Below are positions 1 to 9,071 of a stretch of DNA of 64,000 nucleotides, piece by piece. The notes beneath the pieces were generated by a model. It made no database searches. It was not told the origin of the DNA and saw only the letters and a program-made list of their open reading frames with translations. Origin of the DNA: Lyngbya sp. HA4199-MV5. Lineage in GTDB: Bacteria > Cyanobacteriota > Cyanobacteriia > Leptolyngbyales > Leptolyngbyaceae. The translations under genes and the position numbers were made by a program. Numbering within the stretch: the stretch's first letter is position 1; every line of letters starts with the position of its first letter. The stretch is from NCBI GenBank assembly GCA_019359375.1, contig JAHHHL010000008.1:1-64000 (forward strand), in the 5' to 3' direction.

Positions 1-812
1 TTTCGCAACCCTAAAGTGGATAACAAGAAGTCTGCTTAATCGCTGATGGCGTTGTTCCTGCCATCTCACTCACTTCTTGCAAGGAGTTGAGCCGTTCCCA
101 CGTGCCGTTAGTCTAAACTCCAGTAAAGAGAAAGCAGTTTCAAATCATCCCAATATTGTAAAGATTTGAAAATAACAGTTGGAGCTAAAGTAACTCGCAT
201 GACGAAACTCTTGTATATAGAATCACAATTTGCTTGCTAGAAGAACCTTTGTTACGGAAAAAACAGACACTCTGCTACTTTGACAGAGGTAAAAGAATCT
301 AAACTAATTAATCTCATATTGGCGCTTTAGAAAATAAAATAAAAGCGTTAAAACCTTGATACGAAAGCGATTAAACTATAATAAGCAAGAAAATCTAGCC
401 TTATTTAAGGGCTTAGTTGTTAGCAAATAGCGGTAGAAAATAGGAGCAACAGCCACTTTGAGTCAGATGAGTACTCTCTAAACACTTTGTAACAAAAAAG
501 CTCGATTGGCTATTGTATAAAAATTCTTGTAAGAGGTTCAAGCAGAGAAGACGAGGTTTCACTCGATGAGAGAATGCTTTTATGACCTTTTTCTTCGGCG
601 ATCGTGGTATTAGCTCGAATTTGAATCAGAAAAGATTACTCTTTCTGTACAATTTGTGCGCTTATAAAGCTTTGGTCTTAGCTTTTTTAGCCTGCATGAG
701 GCTTTTCTTAGCCATGATTATTAGTCTAGAAAGAAGTAAAACAGCGTTCTCTCGTTTCTCTCTTGAACGCTTGACCACGCTCAATTAATCAACATTTAGG
801 AGATTGAAACCT
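1..812 (+). promoter_or_regulatory. Long AT-rich leader upstream of sulfur-poor cpc operon
   Basis: No convincing gene is visible in these 812 bases. A 68-codon reading frame at 582-788 has no ribosome site, no recognisable motif and leucine/phenylalanine-rich low-complexity content, so it is probably not coding. The region must hold the promoter of the downstream operon. I see no tandem TTGCACA repeat here, unlike the cpc2-like and pcyA upstream regions, which fits a different control (sulfur supply rather than light colour). A clear ribosome site, AGGAG at about 798-802, precedes cpcB. Confidence 0.5.
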
Positions 813-1334
813 ATGGTGCAAGATGCCTTTTCTAAGGTTGTTGCCCAGTTTGATGCGCGAGGAGAATACCTGACCGACTCTCAGCTAGATGCTCTGCTGG
901 GTGTAGTCAAAGACGGTAACAAGCGGGTTGATATTGTCAACCGGATTTCTGGCAATGCCTCTGCCATTGTTGCCAATGCTGCTCGTTCCTTGTTTGCTGA
1001 GCAACCCCAATTGACCGCACCTGGCGGCAATGCCTATACCAGCCGTCGTGCTGCTGCTTGTGTACGGGATCTGGATATCATCCTCCGCTATGTAACCTAT
1101 GCCATTTTTGCGGGCGATGCCAGCATTCTGGAAGACCGTGCTCTGAATGGCTTACGGGAAACCTATTTGGCACTGGGTACTCCGGGCGCGTCTGTTGCGG
1201 TTGGCATTCAAAAACTCAAAGAAGCCTCGATCGCCATTGCCAGTGACCCTAACGGGATTACGAAAGGCGATTGCAGCAGCCTGATTGCAGAGGTTGCATC
1301 CTATTTCGATCGAGCCGCTGCAGCCGTTGCCTAA
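813..1334 (+). CDS. cpcB3: C-phycocyanin beta subunit, sulfur-poor isoform
   Basis: Beta subunit of the rod phycobiliprotein phycocyanin, which carries two phycocyanobilins and passes energy towards the allophycocyanin core. The 173-residue product has the family length. It keeps the GGNAYT loop and both attachment cysteines, Cys83 (in the AACVRD motif) and the Cys of GDCSS near residue 153. Apart from the initiator there is no methionine. The conserved non-chromophore Cys near 110 is Ala (DRALNG instead of DRCLNG). The two paralogues in this window have seven Met and three Cys. ATG 813 is chosen over TTG 804 because AGGAG lies at the right distance. It is first in a five-gene operon and matches the Calothrix cpc3 type, which is expressed under sulfur limitation. 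Confidence 0.93.
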   Translation: MVQDAFSKVVAQFDARGEYLTDSQLDALLGVVKDGNKRVDIVNRISGNASAIVANAARSLFAEQPQLTAPGGNAYTSRRAAACVRDLDIILRYVTYAIFAGDASILEDRALNGLRETYLALGTPGASVAVGIQKLKEASIAIASDPNGITKGDCSSLIAEVASYFDRAAAAVA

Positions 1335-1591
1335 GCTCGCTCTACTGGTGTCATCAAGATGCTTGCGTCAAAGAAAGATCAGGTTCTCAGAGGATGTTTG
1401 AAATGTGTTCAATCCGTTGGCAATGGATCGAAAACAGATAAGGCGGATGACTCATTTGGCTTAAAGCTGTGAGCACTCCGTTTCATCCGCTGCTGATCAG
1501 ACTGTTCAGATGTTCTCTAAGGCTTGATCAGCCGATTGCAAGCAATCTATCAGCCAATCGTTTGTAAAAGAAATTAGGAGACAAAAAGTCA

Positions 1592-2086
1592 ATGAGTAAG
1601 ACTCCGTTAACCGAGGCGGTTGTCGCTGCTGATTCTCAGGGTCGCTACCTGGGTAGCACCGAAATCCAAGCCGCATTCGGTCGTTTCCGGCAGGCAGCCG
1701 TCAGCCTGGAAGCTGCAAAAGCACTCTCTAAAAAGGCACCGAGTCTGGCGGATGCTGCTGCTGCTGCTGCTGTGTATCAGAAGTTTCCTTATACCACTCA
1801 GCTAGATGGTCCTAACTACGCGTCTAGCTCGACTGGCAAAGCGAAGTGTGTACGAGATATCGGCTATTACCTGCGGATTGTGACCTACGCGCTAGTGGTG
1901 GGCGGTAGTGGTCCGATCGATGATTACCTGGTTGGGGGCTTGGCTGAAATCAACCGCACGTTTGAACTTTCTCCCAGTTGGTATATTGAAGCCCTCAAAT
2001 ATATCAAGGCGAATCATGGCTTGAGTGGTGATCCAGCAGTTGAAGCAAATTCGTACATTGATTACATCATCAATGCACTCAGCTAG
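1592..2086 (+). CDS. cpcA3: C-phycocyanin alpha subunit, sulfur-poor isoform
   Basis: Alpha subunit that pairs with the preceding beta subunit and carries one phycocyanobilin on the Cys of the [11 protein letters not shown] motif. The product is 164 residues with the CpcA-type sequences [12 protein letters not shown] and [15 protein letters not shown], so it is phycocyanin rather than phycoerythrocyanin alpha. The only sulfur residues are the initiator Met and the bilin-binding Cys; the second Cys (TYC) seen in the other two CpcA copies is Ala here. A run of alanines (about residues 54-60, GCTGCTGCT codons) is an oddity. TAGGAG lies 11 bases before the ATG. The 257-base spacer from cpcB is longer than in the other two operons (about 100). 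Confidence 0.93.
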   Translation: MSKTPLTEAVVAADSQGRYLGSTEIQAAFGRFRQAAVSLEAAKALSKKAPSLADAAAAAAVYQKFPYTTQLDGPNYASSSTGKAKCVRDIGYYLRIVTYALVVGGSGPIDDYLVGGLAEINRTFELSPSWYIEALKYIKANHGLSGDPAVEANSYIDYIINALS

Positions 2087-2303
2087 CAGTGGTTAACTTT
2101 TTCGGTTTTTGCGCTGCTTTGGATCGCCTTTGGTTGGGTAGCATTTGGTTTGGTGTTATCCAGAGGCATAGCACCGCCAGATGAGTTGGAAGCAGTCCAC
2201 AATGCTGTCGCAAAGATTGCTATCAAGCTTGCAGCCGTAAAACGTTGCAAATGCGTCAAGCCTTTGCGTAGTTAGCTAGAACTGTTGGATCGCCATGATT
2301 GGC

Positions 2304-2338
2304 ATTGGTGACTGATCTGAGTTAGTTGAGTCACCAAT
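2304..2338 (+). promoter_or_regulatory. Stem-loop between cpcA and the rod linkers
   Basis: ATTGGTGACT at 2304-2313 pairs perfectly with AGTCACCAAT at 2329-2338, a 10-bp stem with a 15-base loop. It lies in the otherwise gene-free 369-base interval 2087-2455. There is no T run after it, so it is more likely an mRNA 3'-end stabiliser or processing site that keeps cpcBA message above linker message than a full terminator. Comparable stem-loops follow cpcA in the other two operons. Confidence 0.6.
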
Positions 2339-2455
2339 ACTGTTGTGGTCACGACGTTTTCCTGACTACGCAAGCGCTTTCCTGCCGTAACGCCTGTTTT
2401 TAAATGACGATCGTCAACCGTTTGCAACTGTATGCTCGCTTTAGGAGATGAAATC

Positions 2456-3271
2456 ATGGCAACACTGGGAGAAGCAAGTCGATTGGGGGTTCGTCCGTTT
2501 GCAGAGACTCCAAAGGTTGAATTGCGTGCCGTCAAAACCGATGCTGATGTGAAAGCAGTGATCTGGGCGGCGTATCGTCAAGTTCTTGGCAATGAACATC
2601 TGTTTGAACACGATCGCCTTGCCAGTGCTGAATCGCTTTTGCACCAGGATCAGATCAGCGTGCGGGATTTTGTGCGGGCGATCGCCCAATCGGATCTTTA
2701 TCGGCAAAAGTTTTTTTATACCAATGCTCAGGTTCGTTTTATTGAGTTGAACTATAAACATCTTCTGGGTCGTGCTCCCAATGATGAGGCAGAAATTGCC
2801 TACCATGTTGATCTCTATACGTCTCAGGGATATGAAGCTGAGATTGATTCCTACATTGATTCTCTGGAATATCAACAAAACTTTGGCGATGCGATCGTGC
2901 CCTACTACCGGGGTTTTCAGACAACCGTTGGGCAAAGAACCGCTGGGTTCACCCGCTTCTTTCAGTTGTATCGAGGCTATGCCAATAGCGATCGTGCCCA
3001 AAACAAGGCTACGGGGCAATTGACCTGGGATCTGGCAAGGAATTTGGTTTCTCCCATTTATCCAACAGCGACCGGTTCCCTAACCGGAGTTTCAACTGGA
3101 CGGCAGGGGGGCAACACTTATCGGATTCGCGTGACGCAAGCGGCTTCTGTCAATACGCCCACGATTCGGCAAAGCATTGCTGAGGTTGTTGTGCCGTTTG
3201 ACCAGTTGTCTAAGCGGTTACAACAACTGCACCGTCAGGGAAAGAAGGTGATCAGCATTGCTCTGTCGTAA
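2456..3271 (+). CDS. cpcC: Phycobilisome rod linker, sulfur-poor (CpcC/CpcH type)
   Basis: Rod linker polypeptide that sits in the central hole of phycocyanin hexamers and joins them into rods. An N-terminal phycobilisome linker domain (about residues 15-155) contains [19 protein letters not shown] and VPYYRGF. A C-terminal CpcD-like domain spans about residues 215-271 (YRIRV to KVISIALS). Chosen ATG 2456 follows TTAGGAG. After the initiator there is no Met and no Cys in 271 residues, while the cpc2-type homologue at 17638-18453 has four internal Met. It is third in the sulfur-poor operon, just after the cpcA stem-loop. Confidence 0.92.
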   Translation: MATLGEASRLGVRPFAETPKVELRAVKTDADVKAVIWAAYRQVLGNEHLFEHDRLASAESLLHQDQISVRDFVRAIAQSDLYRQKFFYTNAQVRFIELNYKHLLGRAPNDEAEIAYHVDLYTSQGYEAEIDSYIDSLEYQQNFGDAIVPYYRGFQTTVGQRTAGFTRFFQLYRGYANSDRAQNKATGQLTWDLARNLVSPIYPTATGSLTGVSTGRQGGNTYRIRVTQAASVNTPTIRQSIAEVVVPFDQLSKRLQQLHRQGKKVISIALS

Positions 3272-3379
3272 ACATCAGCCCTTTAGTCTGGTTGACTGAC
3301 AAAGCTGGCGTAGGTTGGGTTATAGCAATAGCGAAAACCAAACGCCAGAGCCTGATCGGTCAAGATTGAATTGATGAAT

Positions 3380-3422
3380 AGTGCGAGCATCTTGCTCGCG
3401 TCGTGAGCGAGACGCTCACACT
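3380..3422. repeat. Double-hairpin intergenic repeat, copy 1
   Basis: Two adjacent short hairpins, GCGAGCATCTTGCTCGC and GTGAGCGAGACGCTCAC, form a 43-bp unit. An almost identical copy in opposite orientation lies at 47850-47892. It sits between the two linker genes of the sulfur-poor operon, in a gene-free interval of 313 bases (3272-3584), and may affect message stability there. REP-like dispersed elements of this kind are common in cyanobacteria. Confidence 0.75.
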
Positions 3423-3584
3423 GTCAACCCACCAAAATAAAACTGACAAGCTACTACGGCTAAGGGAGCCAAACCTTCAAAGTGCTCCAAAGTTGGGGCT
3501 TTAGGGCGCGTTCAGCAGAGGTTTCCTGATTTCAATGTCAGGCAATTTTGGAGCTTTTTTGAAGATTTTTTGGAGAATTCATTC

Positions 3585-4451
3585 ATGGCTATTACAACCG
3601 CTGCATCCCGGCTGGGAACATCTGCTTTTAGCAACACTGCCCCGATCGAATTGCGGTCTGATGCGAATCAGGCAGAGATTTACCGGGTAATTGCAGCCAT
3701 CTATCGCCAGGTGTTGGGTAATGATTATGTGCTGCAAGCTGAACGATTAGTAGGGTTGGAATCGTTGCTGCTGAATCGAACCATCACGGTGCAGGAATTT
3801 GTGCGGCAGTTGGCGAAAGCCGATCTGTACAAAGCCAAGTTTTTTTCTAATACCTTCCATACCCGCTTCACCGAGTTAAATTACAAACATTTGCTCGGTC
3901 GGGCACCCTACGATGAGTCTGAGGTGGTGTATCACCTGGATTTATATCAGACCAAAGGCTACGATGCTGACATTGATTCTTACATTGATTCAACTGAGTA
4001 TCAAAACACTTTTGGCGACAATATTGTGCCTTACTACCGGGGCTTTGCGACACAAACAGGGCAGAAAACCGTTGGCTTTACCCGCATTTTTCAACTCTAC
4101 CGGGGATACGCCAGCAGCGATCGCGCTCAAATTCCCGGCAGTGCTGCTCGTTTAATTAGCGAACTGGCACAAAATAGCGCCTCAACGGTGATTGCGCCTG
4201 CGGGGAGCAATAATGGCTTTGCCTATCGTGCGCCTTTACAAGGAGAAACGCCTAATAGTACCTTTGGCGGTTCGCAGGCTTTTGGTAACGGGCGATTATA
4301 TCGGGTAGAAGTGTCCAGCGTTTCTAAACCGGGTTATCCCAAAGTGCGCCGGGTTAATCAAGCAGTCGTGATTCCCTACGAGCAGCTATCTGGCTACTTT
4401 CAACAAGTCCAGGTGCGGGGCGGCAAGATTGCCAGCATTACCCCGCTTTAG
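3585..4451 (+). CDS. cpcC: Phycobilisome rod linker, sulfur-poor (second)
   Basis: Second rod linker of the operon, 288 residues. It has an N-terminal linker domain ([39 protein letters not shown]) and a C-terminal CpcD-type domain (about residues 230-288). ATG 3585 is chosen over upstream TTG 3570 because TGGAGA is suitably spaced. No internal Met or Cys is present, compared with three internal Met in its closest counterpart at 16674-17546. Having two different linkers implies at least two phycocyanin discs per rod. Gene order and pairing match the cpc2-like operon exactly, so the two arose by duplication of a whole operon. Confidence 0.92.
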   Translation: MAITTAASRLGTSAFSNTAPIELRSDANQAEIYRVIAAIYRQVLGNDYVLQAERLVGLESLLLNRTITVQEFVRQLAKADLYKAKFFSNTFHTRFTELNYKHLLGRAPYDESEVVYHLDLYQTKGYDADIDSYIDSTEYQNTFGDNIVPYYRGFATQTGQKTVGFTRIFQLYRGYASSDRAQIPGSAARLISELAQNSASTVIAPAGSNNGFAYRAPLQGETPNSTFGGSQAFGNGRLYRVEVSSVSKPGYPKVRRVNQAVVIPYEQLSGYFQQVQVRGGKIASITPL

Positions 4452-4482
4452 ACACAACTCGACAACTTTGCAGGTTCTTACA

Positions 4483-4713
4483 ATGGTTTATCAAATTGCT
4501 ACCAGCCGAAGTACCAGTTCTACTTCAGAGAATCGCAGTTTTCAACTTGAGGTGTCGGGATTGCACCAAAATGAAAGTACCGATCGCAACAATTACGCGA
4601 TTCGCTCTAGTGCCAGTGTATTGCTTACAGTCCCCTATAGCCGCTTGAGTGCTGAACTCCAGCGAGTTAATCGCCTCGGTGGCAAAGTTGTGAGCATTCA
4701 ACCCTTAGGATAG
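4483..4713 (+). CDS. cpcD: Rod-terminating small linker CpcD, sulfur-poor
   Basis: Small rod-capping linker of 76 residues that ends rod growth at the distal phycocyanin disc. The CpcD fold motif is visible: FQLEVSGLHQNE, RSSASVLLTVPYSRL and LGGKVVSIQPLG. ATG 4483 is 31 bases after the previous stop. No Met or Cys occurs after the initiator, whereas the CpcD at 16305-16559 has two internal Met. It is the last gene of the operon. Confidence 0.9.
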   Translation: MVYQIATSRSTSSTSENRSFQLEVSGLHQNESTDRNNYAIRSSASVLLTVPYSRLSAELQRVNRLGGKVVSIQPLG

Positions 4714-4740
4714 TGGATTTGTGAAGGTGTCATTCTGTGC

Positions 4741-4812
4741 GTAGGGGACGTGGCATACGGTAGAAAGTCCTCGCCTTTGCCCAGAGCTATTTGCCGCATG
4801 CCGCGCCCGTAC
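4741..4812. repeat. Imperfect inverted repeat after the sulfur-poor cpc operon
   Basis: GTAGGGGACGTGGCATACGG (4741-4760) faces an imperfect complement ending in CCGCGCCCGTAC (to 4812). It resembles the common cyanobacterial GTAGGGGC..GCATGC interspersed palindromes. It lies between convergent cpcD and cpcF and could end transcription of both, but there is no clear T run. Confidence 0.5.
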
Positions 4813-4890
4813 AATCAAAAGGTTGAGGTGATCGAACTTATTTAATTTCCATTCCTTAACGTCGATTAGCGATCGCTCTGAAGGGTGAAC

Positions 4891-5709
4891 CTAAAGACTG
4901 TTAGGCTGTGACGCGATTGACGCGGCTAAGCCCCGGTAGCGACGCGGATCACCTTCTGCCAGGACGAGCCGCTCCTCTCCTTTGCGATCGTACAGGTTCT
5001 CTAGAATCATTTGCCAGTCCTTTGCAGACAGGGGTGAGCGGTGATCCTCAACCGCTGGCTGCACTCCTGTTTGGGTTTGAAGGGTTTGCTGTGCCATCCA
5101 GACGCGGGCACGCACCGCCCAACTGCTGTCATTGGTCGCCATTTGCTCAAATTGAGACTGAATTTGCGATCGCCACTCTGGATGGGTTGATGGGATGACC
5201 TGAGTAAGCGCCTGTAGACCCACGATCGCGGAGTAACGCACCACCCACTCCTCATCCTGCTGTGCCACAAAGAGCAGGGCTTCCAGGGCTTCTTCCTGAG
5301 CAATTTCCAGGAGATCATCCGGAAACCAGTGCCACTTCATCATTCCCAACCCTCGAGCGGATGCCCGTCGCACGCTGGGGGAAAAGTCAGCCGTCGCAAC
5401 TCCCAGCAAAGTGACTAACCCTCTTGGATCACCAATGCCTGCCAGAGCACGGATTGCCCAGGCTCTAGCCGTGTAGTTATGGCGATCGAGTTGCTCTAAA
5501 AGCGCTGGTACAGAAGGTTCTCCGAGTTGAATCAAGCCATCAACTGCTGCTACTGCCGCCCCTGGATTGTTATAGCTCAGGGCAGCGATTAATGTGGGAA
5601 TGGCTCCTTCTAGGTGAGCGGCTGCCAGATTTTGCACCGCTTCTAATAAGAGCTGAGACGAATCTGCGTCTTCTACAGCCTGAATTAAGGTAGAAAGGCG
5701 ATCAAGCAT
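4891..5709 (-). CDS. cpcF: Phycocyanobilin lyase subunit CpcF
   Basis: Smaller partner of the heterodimeric CpcE/CpcF lyase, which attaches phycocyanobilin to alpha-phycocyanin Cys84 (and can remove or transfer it). The 272-residue product is made of HEAT/PBS-lyase repeats. The family hallmarks IPTLIAALSYNNPGAAVAAV, DGLIQLGE and ARAWAIRALAGIGDPRGL are present at residues 35-115. It follows cpcE by about 50 bases on the same strand, after cpcB-cpcA, as in the cpc1 operon of Calothrix. A C-terminal region of about 70 residues after the repeats is less conserved. It is the only CpcE/F pair in the window, so it probably serves all three CpcA subunits. Confidence 0.92.
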   Translation of the reverse strand: MLDRLSTLIQAVEDADSSQLLLEAVQNLAAAHLEGAIPTLIAALSYNNPGAAVAAVDGLIQLGEPSVPALLEQLDRHNYTARAWAIRALAGIGDPRGLVTLLGVATADFSPSVRRASARGLGMMKWHWFPDDLLEIAQEEALEALLFVAQQDEEWVVRYSAIVGLQALTQVIPSTHPEWRSQIQSQFEQMATNDSSWAVRARVWMAQQTLQTQTGVQPAVEDHRSPLSAKDWQMILENLYDRKGEERLVLAEGDPRRYRGLAASIASQPNSL

Positions 5710-5759
5710 GGCGGAGGAGGGAAGCGATGGGTCTATCCTTTCTATTCTCGCTCTTTGTG

Positions 5760-6587
5760 CTACAACAAGTCATCCATTAATGCCATGACTTTTGTGGCTC
5801 CATCGGACAACTCTAGTGATGTGGTGTTCAGAAGTTGCTTTTCTAATAAACCCTTCAGGGAAATGAGCTTGAGACTGTTTTCTGCCAGACTTTGGGCGAT
5901 CGCCTCGGCAGCGGGTAAATATCCGATCGCGCCCAAATCCGCTAGAACAGTTCGTCGCAGTTGCAAGTCATCGTTAGAGAGGGCTTGCACTAAGCGATCG
6001 CCATAGTGACTAGCCAGGTGAGGATCGGGCGTGAGCTGGTACATGGCTCGTGCAGCCGCATATTGAATCCGGGGAATCTCGTGATTTAAAAACGGCAGGA
6101 TCTTGGGAATGGCATCGATCGCGCCCAGGGTTCCCAGTGCCTCCAAAATGGCATCAAACGGCTGAACCAGTTGAGGGGGTTCCGTAGCGGGTAGCGTCCC
6201 AGGCACTTGATCGTCCAGTAAGGCAATCAACCTGGTAAGACAGGAGGTTTCCCCTAACATCTCCAAAGATTGGGCAGCGGCTTCACGCACGTAAAAATCA
6301 GAACATTCCAGCGTCTGGATCAAGGCAGGGACAACGCGACGATCGCCTAACTTACCCAGTGCTCTCGCAGCATTGCGCCGAAGCGGGTAGCCTCCCACAG
6401 TCGTTCGATCGTCTTGGTCTTCTAACGCCGCCAGTAAGACATCAATCGCTTCTGGGACATCAACCCGAAACCGACCTAACCACCAGGCAGCATAGACACG
6501 CAACCCCAGATCTTCTCCCTGGAGATTGGCGATCGCTTGCTCTACTGTGAGGGAACTGTCACTTTGTATCGTCGATTCGTCATTCAT
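5760..6587 (-). CDS. cpcE: Phycocyanobilin lyase subunit CpcE
   Basis: Larger subunit of the CpcE/CpcF alpha-phycocyanin lyase. Hallmarks are LTVEQAIANLQGEDL near the N terminus, YAAWWLGRFR, GGYPLRRNAARALGKLGD and YAAARAMYQLT, followed by the C-terminal ENSLKLISL and MALMDDLL. It is built of five to six HEAT repeats. ATG 6587 (MNDEST) is chosen over TTG 6623 because family members start close to this point; no strong ribosome site is seen for either. The gene lies behind a stem-loop with T run after cpcA, so lyase synthesis is probably kept well below that of the subunits. Confidence 0.93.
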   Translation of the reverse strand: MNDESTIQSDSSLTVEQAIANLQGEDLGLRVYAAWWLGRFRVDVPEAIDVLLAALEDQDDRTTVGGYPLRRNAARALGKLGDRRVVPALIQTLECSDFYVREAAAQSLEMLGETSCLTRLIALLDDQVPGTLPATEPPQLVQPFDAILEALGTLGAIDAIPKILPFLNHEIPRIQYAAARAMYQLTPDPHLASHYGDRLVQALSNDDLQLRRTVLADLGAIGYLPAAEAIAQSLAENSLKLISLKGLLEKQLLNTTSLELSDGATKVMALMDDLL

Positions 6588-6590
6588 TGA

Positions 6591-6661
6591 CTTTAAAAAA
6601 ATAAAGCTCGGAGAAGCAAACAACCACTAACCTGAGTCAGCAATTGTATCCCTCTCCGAGC
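6591..6661 (-). terminator. Attenuator or partial terminator between cpcA and cpcE
   Basis: Reading the minus strand, GCTCGGAGA at 6661-6653 pairs with TCTCCGAGC at 6614-6606 (9 bp, loop of 38 bases). It is followed by TTTATTTTTTT. This looks like an intrinsic terminator that lets only some transcripts continue into cpcE-cpcF. The long loop reduces certainty. Confidence 0.65.
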
Positions 6662-6675
6662 CAATCCATCAACAG

Positions 6676-7164
6676 CTAGCTTAGAGCATTGATAGCATAG
6701 TCGAGGTAGGAGTTGGCTTCTACAGCAGGATCACCACTCAAACCGTGATTCGCTTTGATGTACTTCAGCGCTTCAACGTACCAGCTAGGAGACAGATCAA
6801 AGGTGCGGTTGATCTCAGCAATGCCGCTGATCAAATAGTCATCCATTGGACCTGTGCCACCCGCAACCAGGCAATAGGTAACCATCCGGAGGTAGTAACC
6901 AATGTCACGCACGCACTTGTCTTTACCACGCTGGTCAGCAGCGTAGTTAGGACCCTGCATGGAGGTGGTGTAGGGGAACTTGCTGTACACAGCATTCGCT
7001 GCACCAGATGCCAGCGAAGAAGCTTTTCCAGTCAATGATTTTGCCGCTTCCAAACCTGCTTTTGCCTGACGGAAACGACCAAAAGCGGTCTGGATTTCAG
7101 TCGAGCTGAGGAAGCGTCCTTGGGAATCAGCAGCAGACACTGCTTCGGTTAGAGGGGTTTTCAT
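6676..7164 (-). CDS. cpcA1: C-phycocyanin alpha subunit (cpc1-like)
   Basis: 162-residue CpcA with the bilin Cys in [12 protein letters not shown] and the usual C terminus DYAINALS. It has four Met and two Cys, a normal sulfur content. GGAG lies upstream of ATG 7164. It follows cpcB by about 100 bases and is itself followed by cpcE-cpcF without any linker gene. That is the layout of the constitutively expressed phycocyanin operon in chromatically acclimating Calothrix. Rod linkers for this phycocyanin must therefore come from another operon. Confidence 0.93.
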   Translation of the reverse strand: MKTPLTEAVSAADSQGRFLSSTEIQTAFGRFRQAKAGLEAAKSLTGKASSLASGAANAVYSKFPYTTSMQGPNYAADQRGKDKCVRDIGYYLRMVTYCLVAGGTGPMDDYLISGIAEINRTFDLSPSWYVEALKYIKANHGLSGDPAVEANSYLDYAINALS

Positions 7165-7264
7165 GGTCAGATGGTCTCCAAATAATCTTGTTTTGTGCGT
7201 TCAAAGGATGGCAATCGCTTAAGCCACCAGAAGGTTGGTCAAAAGCATTTTGATGCGTGCTTGA

Positions 7265-7783
7265 TTAGCCAATCGCAGCGGCTGCTTTATCGAAATAGCT
7301 GCCAACTTCGCTCATCAGGCTGGAGCAATCACCCTTGGTCACGCCGTTTGAGTCGCCAGCGATCGCCAGTGCAGCTTCTTTCATCTTTTGAACGCCAACT
7401 GCCACTGAAGCACCGGGGGTACCCAATGCCAGGTAGGTTTCCTTCAAGCCGTTGAGGCAGCGATCGTCCAGAATGCTGGAATCACCCGTAAAGATGGCAT
7501 AGGTGATGTAGCGCAGGATGATTTCCATATCGCGCAGGCAAGCAGCCATGCGGCGGCTGGTGTAAGCGTTTCCACCGGGTGCAATGAGTGTAGGCTGCTC
7601 AGCAAACAGCGCACGCGCCGCATTTGCGACGATCGCCGAAGAATTGCTGGTAATGCGGTTTACCGTGTCCATGCGCTTGTTACCGTCTGCAACCATCGCG
7701 CTCAAAGCATCCAACTGAGAATCGCTGAGGTAATCACCCCGTGCATCAGCCTGGGAAACCACTTTTGCAAATGCGTCCAACAT
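7265..7783 (-). CDS. cpcB1: C-phycocyanin beta subunit (cpc1-like)
   Basis: 172-residue CpcB with chromophore cysteines in AACLRD (about residue 82) and GDCSSL (about 153) and the methylated-Asn loop [11 protein letters not shown]. Seven Met and three Cys are present. ATG 7783 (MLDAF) is chosen over TTG 7792 because TAGGAGATT lies at the correct distance. It is first gene of the minus-strand operon cpcB-cpcA-cpcE-cpcF, and a gene-free 524-base region follows upstream. Confidence 0.93.
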   Translation of the reverse strand: MLDAFAKVVSQADARGDYLSDSQLDALSAMVADGNKRMDTVNRITSNSSAIVANAARALFAEQPTLIAPGGNAYTSRRMAACLRDMEIILRYITYAIFTGDSSILDDRCLNGLKETYLALGTPGASVAVGVQKMKEAALAIAGDSNGVTKGDCSSLMSEVGSYFDKAAAAIG

Positions 7784-8307
7784 AAACTTCAATCTCCTAA
7801 TGGGTTTAGTCGAGTATGGCTCAGGTCACAACCAGACCAGGTTAAGCTCAAAAATCAATCTGCCTGGGCAGAGCGAAACAGGCAAAACCAGTGAATGGAG
7901 ACCGATGAAATGTTTCCTGATCTTCCAGCCGGAAGCTTGGGAAAGTTTACATTTCTTAAATAATTGGAGAACTTAACTCATCCGGGATGTTTGTATAAAC
8001 CGCATCCGCTTTTTTGTAAGTTTCCCAACATCCTTGTTTATACTATATCGTTGAATCGTTGTTTATTACAAATTATAAAGACTTGATTCGAAGGCTAGAA
8101 CTCCACATTAATGGGATTGCTAGGCAGATCGATCGGAAAGCAACCCAAGTTTGGCGCTAGAACACCAATCGCATCTCCATTCACTAAGGTAGCGAGAAAG
8201 CCAGCTTAAATTGCGCGTTCCGGTCAGCAAAACTTCAAGAATAAAATGAAGAAATGTTGCAAATCTGAGCGGCATTACTTGCCGTAGTCACACGCAAACC
8301 GCGATCG
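7784..8307 (-). promoter_or_regulatory. Upstream leader of the cpc1-like operon
   Basis: No gene is visible between cpcB and the end of pebB. The stretch nearer pebB (7950-8110) is AT-rich and is the likely promoter area, with a 5' untranslated leader of up to about 200-300 bases. I found no TTGCACA tandem repeat, consistent with light-colour-independent expression. Confidence 0.4.
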
Positions 8308-9060
8308 CTAATCGGCGGCAACCCCTGCCAGTTTTCGCTCCAGATCAAACAAGAAGCCGTGGATGTACTCCTCCGTCCATTCAGAACCATAAAACCGAGT
8401 AAACATTCCCCGTGCGGGATCTTTCTCAGCGCGGTAGTGCAGATAACGCAGTTGTGCCTGCTCGATCCTCTGCAAGGCTTTAGGGTCGGTCACTGGCTCT
8501 ACCCGGTCAACAAAATCCAGATATGCCTGGAGATAGTCTTTAAACGCTGCAAACACATGTTTCTCGACTGCTTCAGTTTCCTTCGGTCGCGTCCAGAGAA
8601 AGGCAGGGGAGAAAAACGGACGAGCTTCTTCGGGAAAGTCTCCACCCCAAGGCAACTGCTGCTGATACGACTGAAAGATGGGCAGAATGGGTTGCGTATA
8701 TTTTTCTTGATACGTGGGGTCATCCCGAAACAGCGGTTGCATATCCAGTGCAATCAGATGCCCTCCGGGTAGAGTGACCAGATCTGCGCCAAAAAACGGT
8801 AAATCGTAGTTCAGTTGAGGAAAGATGACAAAGTTTAAGACCTGGAGTGAACTGCCCCCCTGCACATGGGCAGCGCGGATTTGCCGCAGCTTCGGAGCCT
8901 GATAGCCGTAGCTCGTCGTCAACACTTCGTCCTGGTGTTTACCTTTGCCAACGATCGCCGATTTTGACTCAAACCCTGCTGGAATGGGGTAGGGCTGCAA
9001 ATGCAGGCGTTCTTGCAAGAGGGCGATCGCGTAGTCTAAAAAGGGTTGATATAACGTCAT
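8308..9060 (-). CDS. pebB: Phycoerythrobilin:ferredoxin oxidoreductase PebB
   Basis: Ferredoxin-dependent bilin reductase that converts 15,16-dihydrobiliverdin to 3Z-phycoerythrobilin, the second step of phycoerythrobilin synthesis. The 250-residue protein belongs to the HY2 family. Visible are PYPIPAGFE, the [16 protein letters not shown] segment with the conserved active-site Asp, the [20 protein letters not shown] region, and the C-terminal [20 protein letters not shown]. It starts 11 bases after pebA, so the two are co-transcribed and may channel their intermediate. Confidence 0.92.
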   Translation of the reverse strand: MTLYQPFLDYAIALLQERLHLQPYPIPAGFESKSAIVGKGKHQDEVLTTSYGYQAPKLRQIRAAHVQGGSSLQVLNFVIFPQLNYDLPFFGADLVTLPGGHLIALDMQPLFRDDPTYQEKYTQPILPIFQSYQQQLPWGGDFPEEARPFFSPAFLWTRPKETEAVEKHVFAAFKDYLQAYLDFVDRVEPVTDPKALQRIEQAQLRYLHYRAEKDPARGMFTRFYGSEWTEEYIHGFLFDLERKLAGVAAD

Positions 9061-9071
9061 GGGGACTCAAA

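Noticed and set aside
582-788. 68-codon plus-strand frame before cpcB
   Set aside because: No ribosome site, low-complexity composition and position in the operon leader make it an unlikely gene.
1592-2086. Phycoerythrocyanin alpha (PecA) instead of phycocyanin alpha
   Set aside because: The segment [24 protein letters not shown] is CpcA-type; PecA has a different sequence there, and no pecE/pecF is present.
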